In this document: piece by piece, positions 25,488 through 32,932 of the stretch
Layout of the letters: every line of letters starts with the position of its first letter
Position numbering within the stretch: the first letter of the stretch is position 1
Origin: Muribaculaceae bacterium
GTDB lineage: Bacteria > Bacteroidota > Bacteroidia > Bacteroidales > Muribaculaceae
Length of the DNA stretch: 40,841 nt
Reading direction: 5' to 3'
NCBI GenBank assembly: GCA_017624155.1
Contig: JAGANS010000034.1
Span: 1-40,841 of the forward strand
Translations under genes and position numbers: made by a program
Notes under the pieces: model-generated
Told to the model about the DNA's origin: nothing
Database searches by the model: none
Seen by the model: the letters and a program-made list of their open reading frames with translations, nothing else

Positions 25488-26072
25488 CTACTTTCGGATG
25501 ATTTTGAAAAGCCCTCCGCTCGAGATTTTGATTACCGACGAGGCTTTGGGCGCCGGTGGATCATCGCGACGGCTTTCGCACACATAATCCACGGCATCGC
25601 GGATCTCGGGAGTTATGGAGGCGAAGTCGAGCGGAGCCGGCTCGCCGCTGATATTTGCCGAGGTCGACACAACCGGTCCCCGCATCATGTGGCACAGTGC
25701 CGCCGAGAAAGGCTCGCGTGTGAGGCGGATACCTATGCTGCCGTCGGGGGCGAGGAGTTCGGGCGCCACGCCGCGACCGTGGTCGTATATTATTGTCACC
25801 GGGTCGACAGCAGCTTCAATGAGCTGCTCGGCCACCTCGGGTACTTCCTCTACCGTGGCGTCGAGCATGGCGAGCGAGTCGACGAGGGTGATTAGGGCTT
25901 TGGAATCGGCCCGGCGCTTGATCTCGAACACATGCCTTACCGCTTCGGAATTGCGGGCGTCACAGCCCAGGCCCCATATAGTGTCGGTAGGGTAAAGAAT
26001 GACCCCGCCGCGCCGCATCGTATCTACGGCACGGCGCAGGTCATCCTGTACCTTTTCGTCGCGCAGGTTCAT
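25488..26072 (-). CDS. tsaC: Threonylcarbamoyl-AMP synthase (Sua5/YrdC)
   Basis: 194 aa, the YrdC-domain-only form. GGVILYPTDTIWGLGCDARN near the start, KRRADSKALITLV, SIGIRLTREPFSAALCH and VVSTSANISGEPAP are family hallmarks. It makes threonylcarbamoyl-AMP from Thr, bicarbonate and ATP for the t6A modification of tRNAs. Four bases after the thioredoxin-like gene in the same operon. Confidence 0.93.
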   Translation of the reverse strand: MNLRDEKVQDDLRRAVDTMRRGGVILYPTDTIWGLGCDARNSEAVRHVFEIKRRADSKALITLVDSLAMLDATVEEVPEVAEQLIEAAVDPVTIIYDHGRGVAPELLAPDGSIGIRLTREPFSAALCHMMRGPVVSTSANISGEPAPLDFASITPEIRDAVDYVCESRRDDPPAPKASSVIKISSGGLFKIIRK

Positions 26073-26076
26073 GCTG

Positions 26077-27168
26077 TCACATGTACTTGGCCACAGCCTT
26101 TTCGAGCTGGGCGGGGTCGCTTACCCTTTCGGCAAGCGCGCCTTCGCGGTCGATGATGAAGGTGGTTGGCAGTACACCTACATTGTATTTCACCAGGGGC
26201 TCGTTGCCGCCGGTGGTGGTGTTCCATACGGCGATCCATGGCAGGTTGGCCGCTGTCTGGCGCCATGAGGTCTCGTCCTCGTCAAATGCTATCTGATAAA
26301 TCTGCAGTCCTGAATCCTTATACTTGTCGTAGATTTTGAACAGCAGCGCGTTGTAGGCCGGTGAGGCCTCCATCGCATAGGATGTGAAGCTTAGCACGGT
26401 GACACCGCCCTTTGTGGCCGTTTCACTGAGTTTGTGTACGGTGCCGCGGGCGTCGGCGCGTTCGATTTCAAAGAGTGCGGTCTCGGGTACTCGGATCTCG
26501 CGCTGCTGGCTGTACTGGCCCTGGCGGCCGCGCTTGAACATGGCGGCGAGGTATCCGGTGCGCGGGTCATCGGGTCGTTCGGTGGCGAAGCGCTGGGCCA
26601 CGGCGCCATAGAGGCGCAGGTCGTTGGCATTGGCGAGGTCAAACAGCTGACGGCCGCCCACCGATTTATTTATAAGGTAATATACCGATGCCACCGAGGG
26701 GTCGGCGAAGGCCTTGTTGAAGAGCTCGCGTTTGAGAGCCTCGTCGGCTATAGTCGCTTCGACTCCCTTGGCGGCCAGCGATGCGGCCACGATGCTGTCG
26801 AGGCTCTTGACCGTGCGGGCCTGAACGGTGCCGTCGAGGGTATAGTTATGGTCAAAGTCGAGCGTATCCGACACAATGTTTACAACGTCGACCGAGTCGA
26901 TGGGGAAGTAGATGTACTTGCCGTCGAGGTTCAGACGCATGATGTCGGGGTACTGCGCCGGAGCAGCGGCGCGATACTCGAATTTGCCGCCGGTGGCCTT
27001 CACCGAGTCGACAAGATACCAGTTGCCGTTGTTGAACCCTTCGATATACAGGGTGTTGTCGGCGCCGTCGTTGAGGCGGCCGTCGATGCCCCAGCCGTTA
27101 TTGCTGTGCGAGCATGCGCCTGCAATTATGGCGATACCGGCTACTGCGGCGATATGGAGTTTTTTCAT
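26077..27168 (-). CDS. Lipoprotein with DUF4369 and a thioredoxin-like domain lacking CxxC
   Basis: About 363 aa. The lipobox is IIAGACSHS (Cys near residue 17 of the MKKLHIAAVAG start). DUF4369-type beta domain follows (GRLNDGADNTLYIEGFNNGN), then a C-terminal thioredoxin fold of TlpA type with the cis-Pro in VGVLPTTFIIDREG near 330. The active-site CxxC is missing: the equivalent stretch is LSFTSYAMEASPAYN near 262, so it cannot act as an ordinary disulfide reductase. The start at 27168 is preferred over the ATG at 27186, because the upstream one arises from an 18-base tandem duplication. Confidence 0.85.
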   Translation of the reverse strand: MKKLHIAAVAGIAIIAGACSHSNNGWGIDGRLNDGADNTLYIEGFNNGNWYLVDSVKATGGKFEYRAAAPAQYPDIMRLNLDGKYIYFPIDSVDVVNIVSDTLDFDHNYTLDGTVQARTVKSLDSIVAASLAAKGVEATIADEALKRELFNKAFADPSVASVYYLINKSVGGRQLFDLANANDLRLYGAVAQRFATERPDDPRTGYLAAMFKRGRQGQYSQQREIRVPETALFEIERADARGTVHKLSETATKGGVTVLSFTSYAMEASPAYNALLFKIYDKYKDSGLQIYQIAFDEDETSWRQTAANLPWIAVWNTTTGGNEPLVKYNVGVLPTTFIIDREGALAERVSDPAQLEKAVAKYM

Positions 27169-27198
27169 AGATAATCTTATTTTCATAGATAATCTTAT
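27163..27198. repeat. Tandem 18-base duplication at a gene boundary
   Basis: TTTCATAGATAATCTTAT occurs twice without spacing (27163-27180 and 27181-27198). On the minus strand each copy supplies an ATG-AAA; the second copy overlaps the HIT stop codon at 27195-27197. Confidence 0.9.
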
Positions 27199-27593
27199 TT
27201 GTTAAAGCAGGCGGCGATGCCGTCGGCAATTTCTTTCATGCGTTCGGGCGACAGCTGCAGTTTGGGGCGGCGGAAGTCCATGTCGCCCTCGGTGCGCAGC
27301 GGGATAAGGTGGATGTGTGCGTGCGGCACTTCCAGTCCCAGCACGGCCATGCCCACCTTCTTGCAGGGAATAGCCTCCTTTATGGCCTCGGCGACACGCT
27401 TGGCGAATACGTGCAGGGCTGCAAGCTCGTCGTCGGGGAGATCGAATATGTAGTCGACCTCATGCTTGGGAATCACCAGCACGTGGCCCTCGGCCACGGG
27501 GTTGATGTCGAGAAAGGCATAGTGGTGCTCGTCCTCGGCCACACGATACGAGGGTATCTCGCCGGCGGCTATGCGTGAGAATATCGATGCCAT
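27195..27593 (-). CDS. HIT-family (histidine triad) hydrolase
   Basis: 132 aa. FSRIAAGEIPSYRVAEDEHH and AFLDINPVAEGHVLVIPKHE, then VPHAHIHLIPL near residue 89-98 carrying the catalytic H-x-H-x-H. Hint-like enzymes hydrolyse nucleoside phosphoramidates and related compounds; the in vivo substrate is usually unknown. Three bases after greA, a common Bacteroidota neighbour. Confidence 0.93.
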   Translation of the reverse strand: MASIFSRIAAGEIPSYRVAEDEHHYAFLDINPVAEGHVLVIPKHEVDYIFDLPDDELAALHVFAKRVAEAIKEAIPCKKVGMAVLGLEVPHAHIHLIPLRTEGDMDFRRPKLQLSPERMKEIADGIAACFNK

Positions 27594-27596
27594 GGC

Positions 27597-28067
27597 TCAG
27601 TATGAAATTTCAATGATCTCGAATTTCATCATGCCCGACGGCACACGGATCTCCACCACATCGCCGATCTTGTGGCCGAGCAGGCCCTGCGCGATGGGGG
27701 TCGACGAGGCGATTTTCTTCTCCTTGAGGTTGGCCTCGGAGTCGGCAACGATGGTGTATTCCATCATCATGCCGTTGGCGATGTTCTTGATCTTTACACG
27801 GTTGAGAATCTGCACTTCGTCGCAGTTGAGCTTTGTCTCATCGAGTATGCGGGCATTCGCCACAAGGTCTTTGAGCTGCGCGATTTTCATCTCGAGCATG
27901 CCCTGTGCCTCCTTTGCAGCATCATATTCTGCGTTCTCGCTGAGGTCGCCCTTGTCGCGGGCCTCGGCTATGGCGCGTGATATCTCGGGTCGCTTCACAC
28001 TTTCCAGGTAAGCGATTTCTTCCATCTTTTTCTTATAACCCTCCTGGGTCATGTAGGTTATTGCCAT
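27597..28067 (-). CDS. greA: Transcription elongation factor GreA
   Basis: 156 aa. N-terminal coiled coil with YMTQEGYKKKMEEIAYLESV, RPEISRAIAEARDKGDLSEN and AEYDAAKEAQGMLEMKIAQL (the acidic DLSENAEY tip that enters RNA polymerase), then an FKBP-like C-terminal domain with SSTPIAQGLLGHKIGDVVE. It stimulates cleavage of backtracked RNA. First gene of the operon reaching to 21709; a TAACTTTG box lies at 28184-28191, leaving a 110-base leader. Confidence 0.96.
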   Translation of the reverse strand: MAITYMTQEGYKKKMEEIAYLESVKRPEISRAIAEARDKGDLSENAEYDAAKEAQGMLEMKIAQLKDLVANARILDETKLNCDEVQILNRVKIKNIANGMMMEYTIVADSEANLKEKKIASSTPIAQGLLGHKIGDVVEIRVPSGMMKFEIIEISY

Positions 28068-28183
28068 AATATTAAGGTGAGGTTTTAAATTACTGAATTA
28101 GTGACGGCAGAATAAAAAATGAAGAAACTCCACCGCTAAGGCCGAGTCTCCGCACGTTGCTTTATTCTTTAGATTTTGCATGG

Positions 28184-28191
28184 CAAAGTTA
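28184..28191 (-). promoter_or_regulatory. -7 box of the greA operon
   Basis: TAACTTTG on the minus strand. The leader of about 110 bases to greA has no recognisable riboswitch; the -33 element is not clear (nearest TTG is 27 bases away). Confidence 0.5.
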
Positions 28192-28275
28192 AGGCTTATT
28201 TGATAGAAAAAGAAATTGCAATCTTTAAAATTAGTTAAAACAACAATTTATCGGCCTTTTTAGCCACTTGTTTGC

Positions 28276-28283
28276 TAATTTTG
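28276..28283 (+). promoter_or_regulatory. -7 box directly before the B3/B4 gene
   Basis: TAATTTTG, ending five bases before the ATG at 28289. With the usual initiation distance the message would have no leader. Confidence 0.5.
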
Positions 28284-28288
28284 CCCTT

Positions 28289-28978
28289 ATGAAAATCAAT
28301 GTGAACATATCGCCCGAGGTAGCCCGGGTAGCTCCCGGCCTTAAAGTCATTGCTGTTGAGGCAAATGTATCCAACGGCCCTACGACCGACGTCCTGTGGA
28401 ACGAAATCTGCCGCGCCGCCGCTGATATACGCGCCTCCATGCCTATGGAAGGCATCAACAAGCGGCCGGCCATCGCTGCCACCCGTGCGGCCTACAAGGC
28501 CCTCGGCAAGGAACCCAACCGCTACCGCCCGTCGGCCGAGGCTCTGTGCCGCCGTTGTGTCAAGGGGCTTGAACTGTATCGCTCCCTGGCAGTTATCGAC
28601 CTTATCAATCTGCTCTCGATTGTCACTGGCCATTCGATCGGAGGTTTTGACCTCGATGCCATCGCCGGCCCTGACCTCACCCTTGGCGTGGGCCGCGAGG
28701 GAGAGCCTTACGAGGCAATAGGCCGCGGGCAGCTCAATATCGCCTGTCTGCCGGTGTTTCGCGATGCTGTCGGCGGCGTAGGCACACCCACGAGCGATAA
28801 CGACCGCACCAAGCTGTCGCTATCCACTTCGCGCCTGCTGATGACTATAAACATGTACGGCCCCTCCGAGATGGACGAGGCCGCCGTGATTGAGCTCACC
28901 CGCAGGCTGCTGCATGATTATGCCGGCGCACGTGATGTCGAGTTCCGCACGGTCATTCCGCCTGCTCCCGGGGCATGA
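28289..28978 (+). CDS. Stand-alone B3/B4 tRNA-binding domain protein
   Basis: 229 aa. KINVNISPEVARVAPGLKVI, NRYRPSAEALCRRCVKGLEL and VDLINLLSIVTGHSIGGFDL match the B3/B4 domain of phenylalanyl-tRNA synthetase beta, which binds and edits mischarged tRNA. Free-standing members are common but little studied; an editing role is inference. A TTG 21 bases upstream in frame would add seven residues but lies inside the promoter box, so the ATG at 28289 is chosen. Its 3' end overlaps the convergent thioesterase gene by 26 bases. Confidence 0.87.
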   Translation: MKINVNISPEVARVAPGLKVIAVEANVSNGPTTDVLWNEICRAAADIRASMPMEGINKRPAIAATRAAYKALGKEPNRYRPSAEALCRRCVKGLELYRSLAVIDLINLLSIVTGHSIGGFDLDAIAGPDLTLGVGREGEPYEAIGRGQLNIACLPVFRDAVGGVGTPTSDNDRTKLSLSTSRLLMTINMYGPSEMDEAAVIELTRRLLHDYAGARDVEFRTVIPPAPGA

Positions 28979-29720
28979 AGTGAAGCTTCACTCCCACGGC
29001 ACGCCGGCCTTCGGCATGTATTTCGGTCACCGATGATTCGGCTTCGCGGGCCGCAGGGCCTGTGAGCAGACGCACGGTTTCGCCGAAATAGCATTCGTGA
29101 TCAAAGCTTACCGACAGCCGGTCAATGCTATTGTGGTCATAAAATTCGAGCGGACGCTGGTTCAGCACCAGGTCGAGATATCTGATGGTGTTGACGTGGC
29201 GGTTGAAATCTATATCACAATATCTGAATGTATATGTGCCGGCCTCTACGACGGCGTCCTTCTCGATGGCCGGAATACGATCCTTGGCCACCGGGCACGG
29301 GCGATCCACTATCGGGTAGCGACCGGTCTCTACCTGCGTGAGGTCGGCCATGGCGCGTGTTTCCATATCGATGGCCACCCACATCGAGCGGATGTTGGCC
29401 ACTGTGTTTCCGTCGGCGTCAGTCATCTCGAAGCAACGGTCGCTGAACCGCCGGTTATATCCCTCGATCCAGGTCGACATGGTATATGTCTCGTTGATGC
29501 GGGGGTAACGTTTCATTTCTATTGTGAGCCGGGCCAGCACCCAGCCCAGGCGGTGTTCCTTCAGATCGGCATATCCGATGCCGAGTACATTGGCATGCTC
29601 GGTGGCCACCTCAATGGCCCGGGCTGCCACGAGTGTCACGGGCATCAGTCCGCGGGCATCAGTCTCGCCGGCGGTCAGAAACCAGCTTTTGGTAAGAACC
29701 GACTTATTTTCGTCGGTCAT
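28953..29720 (-). CDS. Acyl-ACP thioesterase
   Basis: About 255 aa, two hot-dog domains. YADLKEHRLGWVLARLTIEM, RINETYTMSTWIEGYNRRFS and YCDIDFNRHVNTIRYLDLVL (with the Asn/His active-site pair) are family signatures. It hydrolyses acyl-ACP to free fatty acid. Start choice: MTDENKSV at 29720 aligns with the usual family N-terminus and leaves a leader of about 30 bases; ATGs at 29750 and 29738 are alternatives, the former only five bases after the promoter box. Long upstream reading to 29810 is rejected because it crosses the promoter. Confidence 0.85.
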   Translation of the reverse strand: MTDENKSVLTKSWFLTAGETDARGLMPVTLVAARAIEVATEHANVLGIGYADLKEHRLGWVLARLTIEMKRYPRINETYTMSTWIEGYNRRFSDRCFEMTDADGNTVANIRSMWVAIDMETRAMADLTQVETGRYPIVDRPCPVAKDRIPAIEKDAVVEAGTYTFRYCDIDFNRHVNTIRYLDLVLNQRPLEFYDHNSIDRLSVSFDHECYFGETVRLLTGPAAREAESSVTEIHAEGRRAVGVKLHFMPREQAE

Positions 29721-29755
29721 AAAGTCGTTGTGTTGCATATTTTCTGTCATTGTGA

Positions 29756-29787
29756 CAAAGTTAAGCATTTTTTGTAAAAGATTACAA
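29756..29787 (-). promoter_or_regulatory. Promoter of the acyl-ACP thioesterase
   Basis: TAACTTTG at 29756-29763 and TTG at 29785-29787 on the minus strand, spaced by 21 bases. Confidence 0.6.
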
Positions 29788-29962
29788 ACCCTTTTGTAGA
29801 TAAGTGTCACTTATTCGACCTTTATACGAAGAATTCTGTATAAATTCGCCTATCTGACAGTAAATTAGTTATCTTTAAATGTTAAAATGGTTAATAGTTG
29901 CAAAAACTACTTTAAGAGTTTGTCATCAAATATTAATATATGTTAAAATTTGAGACAAGCTA

Positions 29963-29993
29963 TTGCATAAACTGCTGATTCATATTACCTTTG
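29963..29993 (+). promoter_or_regulatory. Promoter of the candidate small RNA
   Basis: TTG at 29963-29965, exactly 20 bases, TACCTTTG at 29986-29993. No coding sequence follows on this strand until 32660, so it must serve a short RNA. Confidence 0.75.
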
Positions 29994-29999
29994 TGCGTG

Positions 30000-30066
30000 T
30001 GTTTTTTATAGTATTAGATTAAGATAAAGGTTTACAGAGAAAGCCGGGCTGTGAAGCTCGGCTTTT
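30000..30066 (+). ncRNA. Candidate small RNA of about 67 nt
   Basis: Predicted from a consensus promoter at 29963-29993 and a terminator hairpin at 30041-30064 (AAGCCGGGCT, loop GTGA, AGCTCGGCTT, then TTT). Between lies an unstructured AT-rich stretch without any ATG. So the transcript is very likely non-coding. Start and end are estimates (start about seven bases after the promoter box). The flanking gap 29751-30269 otherwise holds the thioesterase promoter and the dispersed repeat copy B. Function and targets unknown. Confidence 0.6.
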
Positions 30067-30067
30067 T
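30041..30067 (+). terminator. Intrinsic terminator of the small RNA
   Basis: Ten-base stem with one G-T pair, GTGA tetraloop, followed by a T5 run. Confidence 0.8.
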
Positions 30068-30144
30068 CGCACTTTGGACAAAATTGGCCCTTGGTGATTC
30101 AAACCTGAATCAGTGAATCACAGAATCACCGATGCGAGCCTGTG

Positions 30145-30236
30145 GGCGTGCGAAGCTCGCCGATTTACTCGTAACCGGGTTCGTCGAGCCCAAAGGCGAG
30201 ACGTACCCGGACAGTCATCCACCCACGTACCGGCGC
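30145..30236 (+). repeat. Dispersed intergenic repeat, copy B
   Basis: Same element as at 2780-2873, about 92 bases, same orientation, differing at a handful of bases and one deletion. Located between the candidate small RNA and the end of the esterase-GH28 gene. Confidence 0.85.
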
Positions 30237-30269
30237 CTGCGTTTACGAATTGCTGAAATCGGAGTTGCG

Positions 30270-32561
30270 TTACGGTACTCTTCGGGGCGAGGACTGATTG
30301 CCAAGATCGCCGGCGTCGTAGTTGAGGGCCGCTTTCATGGCCTCGTCGGCCGGCAGGACGACCGGTGCATGGCCGTTGACAGTAAAGTCGGCGAGGCGTA
30401 CCCCGGGATAATTGCAGCGCAAGGTGTCGCTTTTGGCCTTGAGCGACACGTTTTCTATCGTGAAGTCTTTGACTGTGTCGCCGGCATTGGCCGCAATGAC
30501 TCCGGGTCGGTCGCATTTCAATATGGCATTGCGGATTGTCACTCCGGCGATGATACCGTGTGGACGCATGTCGCTCCCCTCAAGATCGAAGAACTGCTTC
30601 CACGGCAGAATCTCCACCAGGCTGCCGCAGCGCCCCGTGATGTTTTCCACAAGAATATTCTCGTAGATCTGATATGTATCGGGCCGCATCTTCATGCGCA
30701 GCAGCGGGCAGCGGGTGTCGGCCCGGCAGTTGCGCATCACAATGTGCGAGGCTCTGATACACTCGCTGCCGAGAGTAAGCATACCATGCAGATTGGGGCC
30801 GAATACGCAGCCATCTACGGTCACATCGGTCACGGGTCCGTTTTCGGGCGAGAGATGCGCGCGCACGCCTTTGCCGCCCTTGATGCACACGCCGTCATCG
30901 TCGCAGTCGAGCAGACAGCCGCGTATCGTCACCCGGCTGCAATAATCAAGGTCGATGGCATCGCTGCTCGGCGCCCTGACGGGCTCGGCCGGCGCGCGAA
31001 ACTCACAATTCTCTATAAGCAGGTCGTTGCACATATAATAATGAGAAGTCCAGAACGCGGAGTTCACCAGTCTCACCCCGCTGAGCCGGGCGTGGTCGCA
31101 GCCCCAGAGGAACACCAGCCTGGGGCGTTCCACCTCGAGATTGGTCCACGGGCGTCCCTCGGCGTTGGCCGCGGCCACATTGTCCCAGAATTGGCGCCAG
31201 AAGCGGTGTCCGTTGCCATTGATGGTTCCCGGACCCGATATCTCGAATCCGTCAACAAAATATGCGTTGACAAGTGCCGGCCGGTACCAGATATTGCGGC
31301 CTTCCATGCGCGACGGTAGCGGCGGATAGTCGGCAATGTCATCCGACCCCTTTAGCACGGCACCCTCCTCGAGAATCAGGCGTGTGCCCGGCTTGAAGAA
31401 AAGTGCGCCCGAGAGGAATGTTCCGCAGGGTATCACGATATCGCCCCCGCCCGATGCCGAGGCCATGTCTATTATACGCTGGATAGCCGGTGTCTGCACC
31501 CGGGTGCTGTCGGCTGCCACATCGTGGTCGGTGATTACATAGCGCCGAGGTATCGGGGCTTTTTCAGGCTTGAACATGCGGTCGAGGAAAGTTGCCGCAC
31601 GGTCCACGGTGGTGTCGACCCAAGGATGGAAGAACCAGAAGGGATGTACGTCGACCGGTATACGGTGGCGCTCGGTGTAGATGCCCAGCGAATCGTATAT
31701 TTCCACCAGGCGGTCGCGACCGTCGCTGTAGCGGGGCAGCCCGCTGCTGATGAAGCATATCGGCGCCGACTGCGGGCCGGCCCACAGCAGGGCCGATGCT
31801 TCCTGCCAGTTGCGGGGCGAGTCCTCATACAGGCCGCCGAGCCACCGGGCGTTCACCGGCAGCTCGCCCTTGCTTTCATAGCGGTCACGGGCTTCGGCGA
31901 TATTGCTCTCCGACACGAAGGTGGCTATGCCGTCCATATTGATTATCGCCTGTACATCGCTCGGGGTCTTATTCCACTGTCCCTTGCCCTCGTGGCGACG
32001 TGAGCCGTTGGTGACGCCGGCGAGTGTGGCGAGCTGCGCTCCGGCCGAGCATCCCGATATGGCGATATGGTCCGGGTCGATGCCATAAGTGTCGGCGTTG
32101 GCGCGCGCCCAGCGTACAGCTGTCTTCACGTCGTGCAGTCCCGCCGGGTACAGCGCCTCGGGTATCAGTCGGTACTCAACGGGTATCGTCACATATCCGC
32201 GGGCGGCGATCATCCGGGCCATCGGTCCCTGCAGCGATTTGTCGCCTGAATTCCATCCGCCGCCATGGATCATTATCAGCGCCGGGTAACGTTCATTGTC
32301 GTCGGGGCGGAATACATCGGCGTGCAGTTCGCGCCGGCCGTAAGGTGTGCGTGGCAGCGTGGTGTACACCACGTCGCGGTATTCGCGCACATCCGGTGGC
32401 AGCGTCGGCAGTGCGAGCACGGCTTCGGGATGTTTCTTATGGATTTTTCGGGCGGTGGAATATGTAGTGAACGATGTGTCGCGGGGCACTGCCGGCACGG
32501 TGCACCATGCGCCGGGCAGACATATCACACACAGCAGCGACAATATGATAAGGTGTTTCAT
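30270..32561 (-). CDS. Secreted esterase fused to a GH28 polygalacturonase
   Basis: 763 aa from the ATG at 32561 (signal peptide MKHLIILSLLCVICLPGAWC). Residues about 50-330 are an alpha/beta-hydrolase: HGGGWNSGDKS near 97 (oxyanion hole) and ISGCSAGAQLATL near 169 (nucleophile Ser), like acetyl-xylan or feruloyl esterases. From about 345 it is a GH28 beta-helix: SSDAIDLDYC near 532, CDDDGVCIKGG near 552 (catalytic Asp residues) and RMKMRP near 622 (the RxK motif); the usual GHG is LHG. It should remove acyl esters and cut pectic chains in the same molecule. Single gene, no SusCD pair nearby. Confidence 0.88.
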   Translation of the reverse strand: MKHLIILSLLCVICLPGAWCTVPAVPRDTSFTTYSTARKIHKKHPEAVLALPTLPPDVREYRDVVYTTLPRTPYGRRELHADVFRPDDNERYPALIMIHGGGWNSGDKSLQGPMARMIAARGYVTIPVEYRLIPEALYPAGLHDVKTAVRWARANADTYGIDPDHIAISGCSAGAQLATLAGVTNGSRRHEGKGQWNKTPSDVQAIINMDGIATFVSESNIAEARDRYESKGELPVNARWLGGLYEDSPRNWQEASALLWAGPQSAPICFISSGLPRYSDGRDRLVEIYDSLGIYTERHRIPVDVHPFWFFHPWVDTTVDRAATFLDRMFKPEKAPIPRRYVITDHDVAADSTRVQTPAIQRIIDMASASGGGDIVIPCGTFLSGALFFKPGTRLILEEGAVLKGSDDIADYPPLPSRMEGRNIWYRPALVNAYFVDGFEISGPGTINGNGHRFWRQFWDNVAAANAEGRPWTNLEVERPRLVFLWGCDHARLSGVRLVNSAFWTSHYYMCNDLLIENCEFRAPAEPVRAPSSDAIDLDYCSRVTIRGCLLDCDDDGVCIKGGKGVRAHLSPENGPVTDVTVDGCVFGPNLHGMLTLGSECIRASHIVMRNCRADTRCPLLRMKMRPDTYQIYENILVENITGRCGSLVEILPWKQFFDLEGSDMRPHGIIAGVTIRNAILKCDRPGVIAANAGDTVKDFTIENVSLKAKSDTLRCNYPGVRLADFTVNGHAPVVLPADEAMKAALNYDAGDLGNQSSPRRVP

Positions 32562-32576
32562 GGCAGAGAATTTTTG

Positions 32577-32584
32577 CAAAGGTA
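32577..32584 (-). promoter_or_regulatory. -7 box of the esterase-GH28 gene
   Basis: TACCTTTG on the minus strand, 15 bases before the ATG at 32561. This also supports the shorter start over the ATG at 32597, which lies upstream of the box. Confidence 0.55.
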
Positions 32585-32607
32585 CGCAAATAATCAAAAA
32601 ATAGAAA

Positions 32608-32629
32608 GAGGCAGTCTCACGATTGCCTC
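32608..32629 (+). promoter_or_regulatory. Hairpin in the leader of the 31-residue peptide gene
   Basis: GAGGCAGT pairs with ATTGCCTC (one G-T pair) around CTCACG, 30 bases before the ATG of the small membrane peptide. No T run follows, so it looks like a leader structure rather than a terminator. Confidence 0.45.
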
Positions 32630-32659
32630 AGTCCGTAAAAACCTTAAAAATCTAATCCT

Positions 32660-32755
32660 ATGAAAAAACTAATTCAAATTGTACTTCTTTCTGCTGTTGC
32701 TTGGTTGCTTGTTGTACTACTAATACGTTTCCGTGGGAGGAATGTTGCAAAATAG
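32660..32755 (+). CDS. Candidate 31-residue single-span membrane peptide
   Basis: ATG to TAG encodes MKKLIQIVLLSAVAWLLVVL followed by LIRFRGRNVAK: a basic start, about 20 hydrophobic residues and a basic tail, an ideal single membrane helix with positive residues at both ends. It lies in the divergent space between the esterase-GH28 gene and the outer-membrane barrel gene, preceded by a hairpin and the A-rich stretch AACCTTAAAAATCTAATCC. No TAnnTTTG box of its own is visible, which lowers confidence. Role unknown. Confidence 0.5.
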   Translation: MKKLIQIVLLSAVAWLLVVLLIRFRGRNVAK

Positions 32756-32876
32756 CAATAGATTATACATTTTTGACACTGGTTAACGCATCAGCGGGCC
32801 ATCTGGCACCTTTGAAACCGCGCATAGGGGGCCTCTTGCCGTTTGTCGGTAAAATCCGCCGATTTGTCTATTAAAC

Positions 32877-32907
32877 TTGCACAGATGCACAAGTATTCTT
32901 AATTTTG
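32877..32907 (+). promoter_or_regulatory. Promoter of the outer-membrane barrel gene
   Basis: TTG 32877-32879, 20 bases, TAATTTTG 32900-32907; leader about 19 bases to the ATG at 32933. Confidence 0.75.
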
Positions 32908-32932
32908 TACTCGTAAAGTTTCAACTAAGACA

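Noticed and set aside
30132-31319. 395-codon plus-strand frame
   Set aside because: Starts in the dispersed repeat and runs antisense to the GH28 domain; composition is typical of a shadow frame.
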